From: Folioceros fuciformis
Lineage: Eukaryota; Anthocerotophyta; Anthocerotopsida; Anthocerotales
Length of the DNA stretch: 37,335 nt
NCBI GenBank assembly: GCA_049999805.1
Contig: JBNGIO010006013.1
Location: 1 to 37,335, forward strand
Direction of reading: 5' to 3'
Every line of letters begins with the position of its first letter. Position 1 is the first letter of the stretch. Of the stretch, positions 21,170-31,298 are shown in pieces. Under the pieces are notes generated by a model. That model saw only the letters and a list, made by a program, of their open reading frames with translations, was not told the DNA's origin and searched no databases. Made by a program: the position numbers and the translations under genes.

Positions 21170-22070
21170 CCCACCTCCGCACTTTCAAGCACCTATGCGA
21201 AGGTGAGGGATGACTTTCTGATGCGTAAAGACATTGCAAATGTAGCTACAATAAAGACATTGCAAATGTAGCTACAACCATAGCGAAGCATGTTTGAAAG
21301 TATGATGCCAATGATAATACTAGTGTAGATATGTGGGTGCAAGTGAATGCAAGGTAGGTGTTCTACATGTCATTGGAGGGAGAACCTTTTTGTCTTAGCT
21401 TCCAAACATCGTTCATGTTGGAAGCTTGTGTGAAGCATGGACATAATAAATGCTTGGTTATGGACTCAACCTTCGAGGTCACCAAATATAAGTATAAGAT
21501 GTTTACAATGGTTGCTTTTGATGATCATTTTAATGATATACTAGTGGCTTGGGTACTTACCAAGGAAGCAACCACATATGCTCTTGTGAGGTAGATGGAT
21601 GCATTTCAAAAACCAGTTGTGGAAAGGAAATCAGATTGGCGACCTTCAGCATTTGTTGTTGATGACTATGCTGCAGAGATACAGGCTATTCGTTTAGTAT
21701 GGGAAAGGGATGTGGCTGTGCTTTTGAAGTTCAAACAGGCACGAAGGCCAATTGGGGAAGTGTGGAATTCATCGGAAATATGTGGAAAGGAAAGTACCTG
21801 TGAATGTCATGGCTCTATTGCCACAGCGGTGGCTTTCTGTGTGTTGGACAGTAGAGATGCAGCCTTGGCCTTGGTTAGGCAACCTTGTGCTTGCGATGCT
21901 TCATGTGTGCTAGTCCCGCGAATTTCCCAACATTTGGGTCCACCATTTTCCTTTTGCAGCATCGCGGGCACGGGGTGCCTTTCCACCTCCGTGGGGTTGA
22001 ACCAAGTTGCTCTACAACAACCAATCGGCAATTGCCATGACACACAACCCTATCTTGCACGCCAGGACTA
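21170..22070 (+). mobile_element. Decayed MULE-type transposase fragment
   Basis: The plus strand reads, with breaks, as part of a Mutator-like (MULE, DDE superfamily) transposase. A leader resembling KVRDDFLMRKDIANVA (about 21200) is followed by EACVKHGHNKCLVMDSTFEV with the first catalytic Asp (about 21420-21475). Next come VAFDDHFNDILVAWVLTKEA and, after an in-frame TAG at 21592-21594, SAFVVDDYAAEIQAIRLVW with a second conserved Asp region. The downstream catalytic Glu and zinc-finger parts are absent or unreadable. A 25-bp stretch (AAAGACATTGCAAATGTAGC...) is duplicated at 21227-21276. No terminal inverted repeats were identified. It is a dead remnant. Confidence 0.72.
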
Positions 22071-22249
22071 AAAACGTGGAGATCCAGCATCATTTCATCT
22101 GTCATAGAGAAGAAGGTTCTTTTACAGTATGTCAATACAAGTGAGAATACCTCAGACCTCCCTTTAAGCTGGTCCAATCGGCCCTTCATGGGTTGGAGAG
22201 ATATCTTGATGCAATGGTAACAGCTTAGGAGATATCTAGCTTGGTCCAA

Positions 22250-23885
22250 ATTGCCAGATATAGAAGGCTACCCACAACTTCACTATTGGGCCTCCTCTAG
22301 AGTTGAAGGGCAATCATCCATGGATATCTTCTCACTAGATGCGATGGGAGTTGAGACAGGCTTGGCATCCTTCAATTTAAATCTTTCGAGCAACTGATCA
22401 ACATAGTGTTCTTGATATATGAAGGATGAGTTGTTTGCAAGGTTGAGTTCAAACTGCACTCCGAGGGCAAATCGAAGGGGTCCCATGTCAAATACTTCGT
22501 ACTCCTTTGACAGCAGCTTTTTGCTTCTTGTATTGTAGCAAGGTTGTTCCCAAAGATAAAGTTGTCATCAACATATAGGGTGATGATGACAAGCTTGCCT
22601 TGTTCTTACAGGACATAAACGCTGGTATTAGATGGTAGTGAGGTGAAGCTGCATTTCTATCAAATGGCAGCGAGGTGAAGCCGCATTTCTTCAAGTACAA
22701 GTCGACCGTCTCGTTCCACACTTGTGCTTATTGCTTTAAGCCGTATACAGACTTGAGGAGCTTGCATACTTTGGAGTTCTCATTGATGAAGCCTAGCGAT
22801 TGTAGCATATAGATGTCTTCATGTAGAGTGCCGTATAAAAATGTTGTTTTAACATCTACTTGGTGTATATGCAAGTGATGATGAGCTGTACAGGCTAGCA
22901 GTATTTGGATTGTGGTTGCTTTAACCATAGGACTGAAGAGTTTATTCTCTTCATAATCAAAGCCGAGTACCTGGGAAACCACGAGCTACCAATTTGGCCT
23001 TATACTTGGATACTATACTATCTAGATTGAGCTTCCTGCAAAGAGTCTACTTGCAGAATATAGGCTTTTTACCAGCAGGTAAGTCTATGAGCTTCTACGT
23101 TTTATTGGCAGTTAGAGAGTTGCACTATGACTTGAGTGTTGCGGTCCATTGAGGTGTATTAAGTGCCTCTTGGATGTTGGCATGGACATCTTGCATCTCT
23201 ATTGCAAAGAGAGCGTGATAAAGGGCAAGCTGAACTGGATCATTATCAAGGGCTTGTGCTGGTGGTAGCACATCTTCAAGTGGAATGGTCGTATGACAAG
23301 AAAATGACTCTCTAGGAACAAAAGGTGGATTCCTCCATAGGTGACTTGGTGGTTGATTGCATGTAGAACGCCTTAGAGGTTTGGGTTCTAGAACAGGTAC
23401 GGGCTCTAATTTTGGATTGAGAGGTGTAATTGGTTGTGAAGGAGGTGGTACCTGAGGTTGTACTTGTGCGTGTGGTAGTGCTTGAATGACCTACTGAGGA
23501 CGAGGCTGGACTGGCTGTTGGGTTGCTGGTTGTTGTAGCTGCAACTGGATTTCCTCTTGAGCTTGGAGCTTGTCTTCATCATAGAGTGTTTTCCCCCTCA
23601 AGGTCGAGAGGGGAATCCGAGTGAAGGAAATTTGGCATGCTAGAGGTAGGAAGAGGAAACGAGAGGGAAGCTAGGTAGGAATTAAGTAGCAAAGATTCAT
23701 GGAAATGAGCTCTATGGGAAAGAATTACCTCATGGGTGATAGGGTCCAAGAGGTGATAGGCCTTGGATAGGTCCGGGTACCCGATAAAGAGGAGTTTTCT
23801 ACCCTTATCGTCCCACTTCTTCCGGTTCACATTAGGGATATGAGCAAATGCGGGGCTACCAAATATTGGTGTGCTGTCTTCAGCG
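22250..23885 (-). mobile_element. Second, truncated copia retrotransposon remnant
   Basis: The minus strand carries copia pol pieces in several frames. From 23885 down comes an integrase C-terminal part (GSPAFAHIPNVNRKKWDDKGRK, LLFIGYPDLSKAYHLL). Next are low-complexity Gln/Pro-rich linker sequence (about 23580-23280) and a reverse transcriptase part with HQVDVKTTFLYGTLHEDIYM (about 22880) and KLLKSVYGLKQ (about 22735). A YVDD motif lies around 22570, followed by MGPLRFALGVQFEL. RNase H, gag and LTRs are missing. It is clearly older and a different family from the element at 14472-20509. Confidence 0.85.
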
Positions 23886-24510
23886 GCCCTGCTGTTTGGA
23901 GGGTTGTCTGCCCCTAGGCATAAGGTGTTTTTGGAGGCCATTCGAGCGAAGGCCATGAAGGAGATACCGGGAAAGTGGAGCGAGGTGCCTCATGTGCAAC
24001 GAAAGGTTCTATGCGAATCTATGTGGCAGGAGTTCCCAGACCTCTCCATCAAGATAATGGTTTCGAGGTATTTCAGCCAGTACACCAGTAGTCGAAACTC
24101 CCGATATGTGGAAGCGGCCAACACTTGTGCGATGGAGGAGAAGTGAGTCGGGAGGCCGCGATCACAGCAATTCCAGCCACCGATGGCTGATAACAAGGTA
24201 TGGCAAGACATCCAAACATGGGCCCGTGTTGAGCTCATGCAGCACGACAATTTTTGCCTTCAAAGGGACAACTCGCTGCAAAGGCATGCTTGGAAAAGGC
24301 CGATGGTGAGGGGCCTAATGACTTTGGTAGATGCAGGTGCGGCAAGAAAGGATGGATTTTCAAATTTCAGCAACAGCATGGAAGAGACCTAACTACAAAA
24401 GAAGTGGAATTTGGAGCTCTACGCCCACTGAGTGAAATATATGAGTTGTGGAATGTGCAAAGGAAAGGTATGTCTGTCAGTGCATTCCTTTCTGCTATGA
24501 AAGCCTAGAA
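23880..24510 (+). pseudogene. Unidentified plus-strand coding remnant abutting the copia fragment
   Basis: From about 23880 the copia reading ends and a plus-strand, protein-like reading begins: GKWSEVPHVQRKVLCESMWQEF in a 91-codon frame to 24146. With frame changes it continues through WQDIQTWARVELMQHDNF and GRDLTTKEVEFGALRPLSEI to about 24508. The W..VP...K..LW..F pattern faintly recalls N-terminal regions of plant En/Spm-type (Ptta) transposon proteins, but I cannot confirm that. It is broken by stops and frame changes, consistent with old transposon sequence. Confidence 0.4.
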
Positions 24511-25340
24511 GGTAGGCAACAACAGCATCGCACGAAGTTTGAAACTGAGAACCCAGACCAGTCTCTTGGGAACATGGTTGATGACTAGCCAAGAGAGGAC
24601 CAAGGTATACAAGCTACAACCCCACCCCCCTCCCCCCTCCTCCTTGACCCAAATTTTATGCATCGCTGCAATCGATGGGTGTAGAAGCTGTTTGCATGTT
24701 CTCATGCCCACCTACAATAGGAAGAACTAATGAGGACGTCACTAACCATGCAAATGTTGCACGTAGGGAGGCTGAGGATGCTATCGAAGACCTGGGCCTC
24801 CATAGAAATTCGCTTGTGATCCCACCCCTCCATATGAACTATCCGCAGACCCCACAAGAAGCACGTAAGTGGCATTGGATTGCTCAGCAAGGAAGAGTAC
24901 CTAAATGGTTTCCGCATAAGCCCTCTCCGTCCCACTTGAGGGGGTGCCTAAAAGCTTAGTAGCTAGCCCTCCATGACAAGGCCACTCCACTAGCTCTCTT
25001 CACCATTTGGAGGCAGAGTTTCTCCATGTCTGAGTTTGGGGACTCTTCCAATTTTCCGGCATTGCGCCGGAGGTCATGTGACTCGCGGGCTAGAGATGCC
25101 AGCAGGCACTGAAAGGGAAGTAGAGTACCAGCTGAACATGAGGATGTGTGACGGAAGCCATCGCGAGGGGAACGATGAGCTCGGGATTAGGAGGGAGGGG
25201 GAGTGTTGCGACATAGCGCAATGCAGGAGTTGGTGGATCCGAGCTAGGGAACGTTTCACAAAAATGCCAGGAAAATAATGCTTAAGTTTCAATTTTCACC
25301 GTTAGGCGGGTTACATTGTACAGCATCAAGTGCTCAGCAA
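24511..25340. other. Degenerate sequence, probably more transposon debris
   Basis: Contains a C-rich tract (24623-24640) and several short frames. A plus-strand frame at 24675-24959 looks protein-like (NVARREAEDAIEDLGLH, then a Pro/Trp-rich end) but matches nothing I know. It may continue the preceding remnant. Confidence 0.35.
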
Positions 25341-25614
25341 TTACACAAACACATTTGTAAAAATACCTTGATCCATTGATGCAAATTCATTTGCTCTAGT
25401 GGTTTCTTTAAGTATAATGCCATTTGCAACGTCATGTTTTCGATGGCTAATGAGTGTAGGTTTCTTCTCGCCCGATGTAGTTACACGAACACACTTGTAA
25501 AAATACCTTGATCCATGGATGCAAATTCATTCGCTCTGGTGGTTTCTTTTAAGTATAATGCCATTTGCAACGTCATGTTTTCGATGGCTAATGAGTGTAG
25601 GTTTCTTCTCGCCC
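25341..25614. repeat. 140-bp tandem duplication
   Basis: Copies at 25341-25473 and 25481-25614 are separated by GATGTAG. Both contain AAAATACCTTGATCCAT near the start and end with GTGTAGGTTTCTTCTCGCCC. They differ at about six positions including a one-base T-run change. It is non-coding on both strands as far as I can tell. Confidence 0.93.
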
Positions 25615-26012
25615 CCATCGTAGGTAGGGATTAGCCTGGTACACCGCTCTTGGATGCTTGCAAATGGATACCCAATGGGCATTAAGGTTGGCACGTGTGT
25701 CTGGGTAGGCCCCGCACGCCAGCTACATGTACCTTTATGTTCTTGCCCGTGGCCATAGCATGGTAAGTCATGCAGCATCGAACGGGTGGCCACAACCGTT
25801 TTCAACACGGGACATGAGAAACCTGGACCAGTAGTTATTATTTATTTACAAGGTACTAATAATATTTGTTTACTACTAACGTGCGCAATGCTAAAAAAAA
25901 CGTGAGTTGAAACTGGAGTTTGAAAGCGAGCGTTTTCAATGAAACCTTGTCTCCCAGGTATGGAAAGCCGGGTATGGAATTGGAAAGCCGGGTATAGAAT
26001 TGCAACAAACTG
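25615..26012. other. Spacer, no gene seen
   Basis: No recognisable coding or structural feature, except a short local duplication of GGAAAGCCGGGTAT at about 25960-25995. Confidence 0.4.
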
Positions 26013-26549
26013 ATGTTGCTATGTCGCATATGTGCATATGAAGTAAAGGACATCGTGTCGCGCGTCCGCACGGGTGTGACCGTATGTGTCGATGGGAAAG
26101 CCCCTTGGATACCACCCGAGAGGAATAGGTTTGTATTGTCGATTCGTCGACGTGGTTGTCACGAGACTGGGCTTACAGTCTGCCTTGTCGAGACCGCGCA
26201 CTCTCACAACCCACCCACAACTATCTTGAAACTCTTCTGTCAGCAGGCACTCTCAATCTCTCTCTCCTTCCGAGTCATGAGAAGACGTCGTATCTTGTGG
26301 CTTCCCAGTAGAGGTGGATGCCCACAGGACATGACTCATTGTGCACATCCTAAGTGGGCAGCGCTAATCTACACAATGGTCAGCACCAACGGGGAGCAGC
26401 TCGTGGACAGGGAAGGAAGGGAAGGTAGCGCATATGCGATCCATGCACACGGCGTTCAGACTGGCGATGAGGGCTTGGATTGGATCAGCCTCTTTCACCA
26501 CCGACCGATGCGTATTTCTCAAGTATTGTTGGCTGTCAGAATGAAGTGA
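26013..26549 (+). CDS. Hypothetical 178-residue open frame, doubtful
   Basis: An uninterrupted frame from ATG to TGA with no family resemblance. It is Arg/His/Cys-rich, has no signal peptide and no hydrophobic segment strong enough to be a membrane anchor. It lies between transposon debris and the PARP-E2 gene. Length alone is weak evidence in this base composition. It may be an exon of an unrecognised gene, decayed transposon sequence, or chance. Confidence 0.2.
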   Translation: MLLCRICAYEVKDIVSRVRTGVTVCVDGKAPWIPPERNRFVLSIRRRGCHETGLTVCLVETAHSHNPPTTILKLFCQQALSISLSFRVMRRRRILWLPSRGGCPQDMTHCAHPKWAALIYTMVSTNGEQLVDREGREGSAYAIHAHGVQTGDEGLDWISLFHHRPMRISQVLLAVRMK

Positions 26550-27067
26550 ACTTGACGACTGAACGTTCGTCTGTATTTGCAGGGCCCTGCACGTTGAGTT
26601 CGCATCAGCTTTCGATGTTGATGCGGAGCAGGTAAGAGACTTGGCGGGAGCGAGAGGTCTCTTGCTGCCTTTTGAACAGATTCCCGAACTTTTGACAACT
26701 TAGTAGTTGAGAAGGACAGTCGCCGACCAATCGAGGGACTTCTGAGAAGGACCTTCAAAGGATAACCCAGATTACTTCAAGCAGTACACGAACTTCAGTT
26801 TATCCTACCAACACTGAGATGCACCCACGTAGCCATCATGCAAGATTTCCTCTCTATCCTGCAGGATTTCCTCTCTATTTTTATTTGGGAGAAGGAAGGA
26901 AGTATTCCAATCGAGGTCCTGCTATGGAAATATTGACTACTTCCACTGCCCTACAGCAGTAACGTTAGATAACTTGCAGCAATTCCAGGCCATAGACTGA
27001 ACCGCTGGCTGAAGAGAGTCTCTGCAAAACTCATCCGCCCAATATGTCGGCTCAACCACCTAGTCCA
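26550..27067. other. 3' flank of the PARP-E2 gene, no gene seen
   Basis: Lies downstream of the minus-strand PARP-E2 gene, so it probably holds its 3' untranslated region. There is no poly(T) tract next to the stop, so no sign of a retrocopy tail. A short GATTTCCTCTCTAT duplication occurs at about 26845-26880. Confidence 0.4.
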
Positions 27068-30000
27068 CTACTTGCCACTTATCTTCCAGCCGTGCTGAGC
27101 AGCAACACGTTCAAATGCCATCTTCGCCTCTGCAGCCGAGTAGGACTGACCTATTGCAGCCCTGTCAATCTGACCTCCCCCTTCAATGAGGGAATTAACA
27201 ATCTGCACTAATACCATCTCAAAAGAAAAAGCAGGATTCCATCCACTCTCTGTAAGGAGCTCCATGCAGATACTTCCACCAACTGTTACGTGTCCTGTGT
27301 GGAAAGCAAATCTGGGATAAACTACACGAATGAAAGGCGGTTGAAATGGAAACCGACCTGGAAAGGTTACTTCGAGCAAAACATGAGCCTCCTCAACCTC
27401 CCTGCGTCCACCCCAATCACAGAGGTCCTCGTGTAAAGGATAGGCCTTGAAGAGTTGTTTGCCCAGACGGACATGCCAAGTATAAAAATTAGACTCGTCA
27501 GGAATCACTACGGAGATGTTACTCAGAAAAGTCGCCGCTGCACCTCCAGATGAAGACGCCTTTAACTTCTCTTTGTGAATCTCTTTGAGGATGTTCCTGT
27601 GTTCTTTAATGATGGCTTGAGTTGCCATTACAGTTCCCTCGCTTGCTCGCCACTTTTTCTGGTCTTCCACACTTTTTGCAAGCTGTGCTCTTCCGTTGAG
27701 CTTGTTGAGTGAATTTTCATCTGTAAGGCAAATGTCTTCCTCCAAAATCTTTAGGGCAGTTGAACGTTGCTGTTCCAGCTGTGACATGTGCTTTTTACGA
27801 TCAGCCAGCTTGAGATCTTGCAAATGAACAAGCAAGTCCACATCTGCCACTCCACGTGCTCCGTGTGATAGGAGCAGGTTGAGCTTACTTGGAGCTACCG
27901 AAGTGATTCCTGTAATTCCTGGGATACCGATTGTTTCACTCAGTAAGGTGGTGCCTGTAATCTTGTGTCCCATCATCGTCTTCCTGTCGCCAGGTCTGCA
28001 GACGAGCAAGTATCGTACTATTACGTTATCTTGCAATGTTGGCGGCACAACATGTATGTTCTCCGAGCATTGTGAAGAGCTCCCAATCACCACTTCACAA
28101 ATAGCCATCACACAGAAAGGCCACTCCAAGGTTCCCCCAAATTTCAATAGTTGAGTTCTATTTTCGAACTTATTAGCCATCGAATAAGAAAAGGAGAACT
28201 CGAAGGTATCAGCTAGATAAATACCCTGTCCAAATGAATCACCAGATGACATGTAGACTGTCCTGCTCATAGATCTGAGCCCGTTCCTCAGTATCGAATA
28301 CCAGTTACAGAGGCTGCTCCCATGAAAGGCAAAGAAAGATCCCCCAGCCGTCTGTCGAAGCTTCTGAAAAGTTTCTTCCTTCTCTGGGGAGTCATGAACC
28401 ACGACAAATTGGTGAGTCACCACGTCACGATCAAAAGGAAGCATTTCAGACTTCTCTAAGCTACGAATGGATACCCTGTTCGTTGACAAAATGAATCTCA
28501 GCAATTCATAGGACACATTGAGATCCTTGAACATAAGATTCTTCACGTACTTGCCATATGAGATATGGTCTGTACATTGAGAATATGCAAGCGTCTGTCT
28601 CAAAGGGACATGCGCTTCATACGTAGAATATGCAAGCTTCCGCCTCAAAGAGACTTCATCTCTGCACTCCCTCAAAGTGTCAAGAGGTGGGAGTGATACA
28701 ATGATTTGAGCCAATAACTGAAGGTTTTTGTTGGGAGTGGAGAACTGAAGGTTTTTGTTGGGAGTGAGAGTGAACAACTGAAGGTTATTGTTTGGAGTCC
28801 ATTGCTGAAATGAACCCCATGGACGCCATGTCTGAGTAGCTGGTCCTGCATGTTTCCTGTCTCCGTCACTTTGTCGCGTCTTTAAATTAGCATCCATGTC
28901 GGTGAACCAACCAGCACGTCCCCTTAGCCCGTTACCGTCTAAGAAGGAGTTTGGGAATGGCTCAAACACATCACGCCCTGAGACAGCAGCAGCATGTGCT
29001 AGGGCCACTTCCAGCTCGACCACTTGTGGGGATCCCAAAATCTCATGAAATATTGCCGAACCTTGTCCAAGTTCTTCAAATTTGTAGAGGCAAAACTCCT
29101 TTGAACAAGTTCGAAGTCTCCACATGGATGAAGGAAGTGAACACCAGCAGACGGGGCACCAGGTAGGCAGTGCCCTCAACTGGGATCCAATGAAATAGAG
29201 AAGACCAATGAAAGGGTTGGCCATGTCTGCACAGAAATCTAGACACTTGATCATTTGCTCGTTTTGCAGTGGCTCGCCTCTAGCCCCAGTACTTGTTCTG
29301 TAGGCACGATGAGATAGAAAGACTGTCACCAGCTCAGGCAGCAGCACGTCTGTTGCATATCCTTGTGCAGCCTCTGAACCACCCGTATCGTCCTTGTAAA
29401 GCTTGGAGAACTCCTTGTCAACGTAGGAGAAGGGCTTGGTATCGCTTTCACGTTTGTCGGTGGTCCACTGAGGCAACTGTCTGACCAGCACCTGTTGTGC
29501 TAGGAGAGGCTGGGACCGGCTCCGAATGAGATCACAATCAACTTGGAGTAAGCGCCTGTCGAACTGTAGTGAAATATTCAAGGGATCATCAAACGACAGT
29601 CCTAGAGCAGCAGCTACAGCTGCGTCATTAAATAATCCAGGCACCTGCAGCCGCAGATGCACGCTTTCTGCATGAGCGGACATGGAAACCACACAGAACT
29701 TGAGCATGCCCTCATCCATTTCGAATGGAGGCTGGGTTCCTGCTTGGCCTGGACTAGGCCCGTGTGAACCTGCGCGAACATCATCACATATCCGTCGGGC
29801 TTCCCGTGCTGCAGGTGCATAACCTCCACGGTTGGTGTCCAATTCCTCACACTCGAGGATGGGTAAAAGGTCCACAGAGGGGCCCTTCACGGCAAAGTCA
29901 TGTGCATCGTCGTCCTCACCTGGCGCACACCCGCTATCCTCTGAAACATAATCATCGCTACTATAGTCACTCCCAGTTTCACTTCCAAATTGGGATCCAC

Positions 30001-30616
30001 TGCTGGCCCCCTGGATGTCCCTCAACCCTTCCTCGACACTCGGTCTCGGGCTCGGTCTCTTGCCTGATGAGATCACCATCATTTTGAGAAACATATCCAG
30101 CACCTGATGAACAGCCCCTGCCGGGTCCGACCGACACGGAATTCGCTCCAATTTCTCGTTCAGCTGCGTCACGAATCCTTCCTCAGCAGAATCATCAGGG
30201 CTCATAGCGACGAAGCTGCCTTCCCCTTCGTCTCGTCCATCGGAGAAGTGAGACGGCAGAATCAAATGAAACAGCATATCCGCGACGAAGAAGATCAAAG
30301 CCGATTCCGTGGCCTCGGAAAGCCTGAAACCATGCGACGCTGCCTCCTTTGCATGTTGACGCACCCACGACGACCAGACGGCAAAATTGCCTTGCGCTGT
30401 CCCCAGGACTCCACTACCAACCATAGCGACTGACTCGCCCTGCTGGCTGCGCGCAACGCTGCGCAATCCAGCTCTCCTCTTGATTCTGTTTGCCCTCTCC
30501 TCTCGATCAAATTCCTTCACCTGGACACCTACCTCGGGGTATTCCCTCCAGCTGCAGCTGCAGAGCTGGAGATTGACCGTCCGACCAGGCCCCCGAATGG
30601 CAAGCACGCTGCTCAC
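27068..30616 (-). CDS. PARP6/8-like ADP-ribosyltransferase fused to a ubiquitin-conjugating E2 domain
   Basis: One continuous frame of 1182 residues. Residues 200-240 are Ser/Asp/Glu-rich. Residues 485-545 form a Cys-rich block (CPVC, CSKEFCLYKFEELG) typical of PARP6/8 and fungal PARP-E2 proteins. Residues 600-640 hold a three-fold TPNKNLQ repeat. The PARP catalytic fold spans about 725-875, with NAD-binding His765 (FFAFHGSS) and Tyr800 (GQGIYLAD). The third triad position appears to be Val near 864 (LQDNVIVRYLL) rather than Glu, which predicts mono-ADP-ribosylation or no transfer. After a helical, charged linker (930-1020), residues 1040-1182 are an E2 fold with FPFQPPFIRVVYPRF and active-site Cys1117 (GGSICMELL). 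Predicted activity is ADP-ribosylation and ubiquitin transfer in one chain; location is unknown. The start is the first Met, but Met65 is possible. It has no introns, unlike its neighbours. Confidence 0.9.
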   Translation of the reverse strand: MSSVLAIRGPGRTVNLQLCSCSWREYPEVGVQVKEFDREERANRIKRRAGLRSVARSQQGESVAMVGSGVLGTAQGNFAVWSSWVRQHAKEAASHGFRLSEATESALIFFVADMLFHLILPSHFSDGRDEGEGSFVAMSPDDSAEEGFVTQLNEKLERIPCRSDPAGAVHQVLDMFLKMMVISSGKRPSPRPSVEEGLRDIQGASSGSQFGSETGSDYSSDDYVSEDSGCAPGEDDDAHDFAVKGPSVDLLPILECEELDTNRGGYAPAAREARRICDDVRAGSHGPSPGQAGTQPPFEMDEGMLKFCVVSMSAHAESVHLRLQVPGLFNDAAVAAALGLSFDDPLNISLQFDRRLLQVDCDLIRSRSQPLLAQQVLVRQLPQWTTDKRESDTKPFSYVDKEFSKLYKDDTGGSEAAQGYATDVLLPELVTVFLSHRAYRTSTGARGEPLQNEQMIKCLDFCADMANPFIGLLYFIGSQLRALPTWCPVCWCSLPSSMWRLRTCSKEFCLYKFEELGQGSAIFHEILGSPQVVELEVALAHAAAVSGRDVFEPFPNSFLDGNGLRGRAGWFTDMDANLKTRQSDGDRKHAGPATQTWRPWGSFQQWTPNNNLQLFTLTPNKNLQFSTPNKNLQLLAQIIVSLPPLDTLRECRDEVSLRRKLAYSTYEAHVPLRQTLAYSQCTDHISYGKYVKNLMFKDLNVSYELLRFILSTNRVSIRSLEKSEMLPFDRDVVTHQFVVVHDSPEKEETFQKLRQTAGGSFFAFHGSSLCNWYSILRNGLRSMSRTVYMSSGDSFGQGIYLADTFEFSFSYSMANKFENRTQLLKFGGTLEWPFCVMAICEVVIGSSSQCSENIHVVPPTLQDNVIVRYLLVCRPGDRKTMMGHKITGTTLLSETIGIPGITGITSVAPSKLNLLLSHGARGVADVDLLVHLQDLKLADRKKHMSQLEQQRSTALKILEEDICLTDENSLNKLNGRAQLAKSVEDQKKWRASEGTVMATQAIIKEHRNILKEIHKEKLKASSSGGAAATFLSNISVVIPDESNFYTWHVRLGKQLFKAYPLHEDLCDWGGRREVEEAHVLLEVTFPGRFPFQPPFIRVVYPRFAFHTGHVTVGGSICMELLTESGWNPAFSFEMVLVQIVNSLIEGGGQIDRAAIGQSYSAAEAKMAFERVAAQHGWKISGK

Positions 30617-31298
30617 AAACGCGCGCGTCCGACAGCCAATCGAACAAATTCCGCTACATGCGAGTCAGCAGAGTATGCAGATACCACCAAATAGGGAAGA
30701 AAAAAAGAAAGGAAGGAAAGAACGGAGGAGTAATCCAAAGCAACAAGTGCACGACGCTAGATTAGTTCTCCAAATCTGGAAAAGTGAACACGCACCTAGA
30801 GAGGGCAGCGTCAGCGTCCACCCCAGAGTAGAGAAGCGGAGACGTCGTGTCGGACGAGCTTTCAGACGACTTAAGACAATTTTTGTGGTTAAGAATATGG
30901 AGGGTCCGTTAGAAATGTTATCAACGGCTCCACAAAACAGCTGCACACGACAGCTCAAAATGGGAAAACACTCAGCTCTCATCTCCAGAACATGAAAATA
31001 GTGATACATAACTAGCCGTCAGGACCACACCATACCCTCTCCTGCATGAAGGCATACGTGTACCGCGCACACTTGTACTGTACATACCTGCTTACTATGC
31101 AATACAAAAACGAGAGATCGTTGGAAGGAGGAGAGGAGGCGACAGAGCAGCCAGCTGTCTGCGGGTGGATGCAGCCAAGTCACAAGTCGGTGCTGGTCAC
31201 GATCGCCATGCAATGTCGATGAAGCTGACAAAAGATGCGTGAAGCGTCCCCACGCTCCGACACTGTGAACCAGCATCCCACTAGACTGACCCGGAGCC
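30617..31298. other. Intergenic region upstream of PARP-E2, no gene seen
   Basis: This is the first half of the 1.24-kb divergent promoter region between PARP-E2 (minus) and the LanC-like gene (plus). It contains a purine-rich tract at 30700-30735. Frames here are short and unlike known proteins. It should contain the PARP-E2 promoter and leader. Confidence 0.45.

Noticed and set aside
26013-26549. A 178-codon open frame as a confident gene
   Set aside because: No family resemblance, odd composition, and surroundings of decayed transposons; kept only as a low-confidence entry.
27068-30616. The PARP-E2 gene as a processed retrocopy
   Set aside because: No poly(A)/poly(T) tract at the 3' end and no target duplication seen; absence of introns alone is not proof. 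Not excluded, but unsupported.
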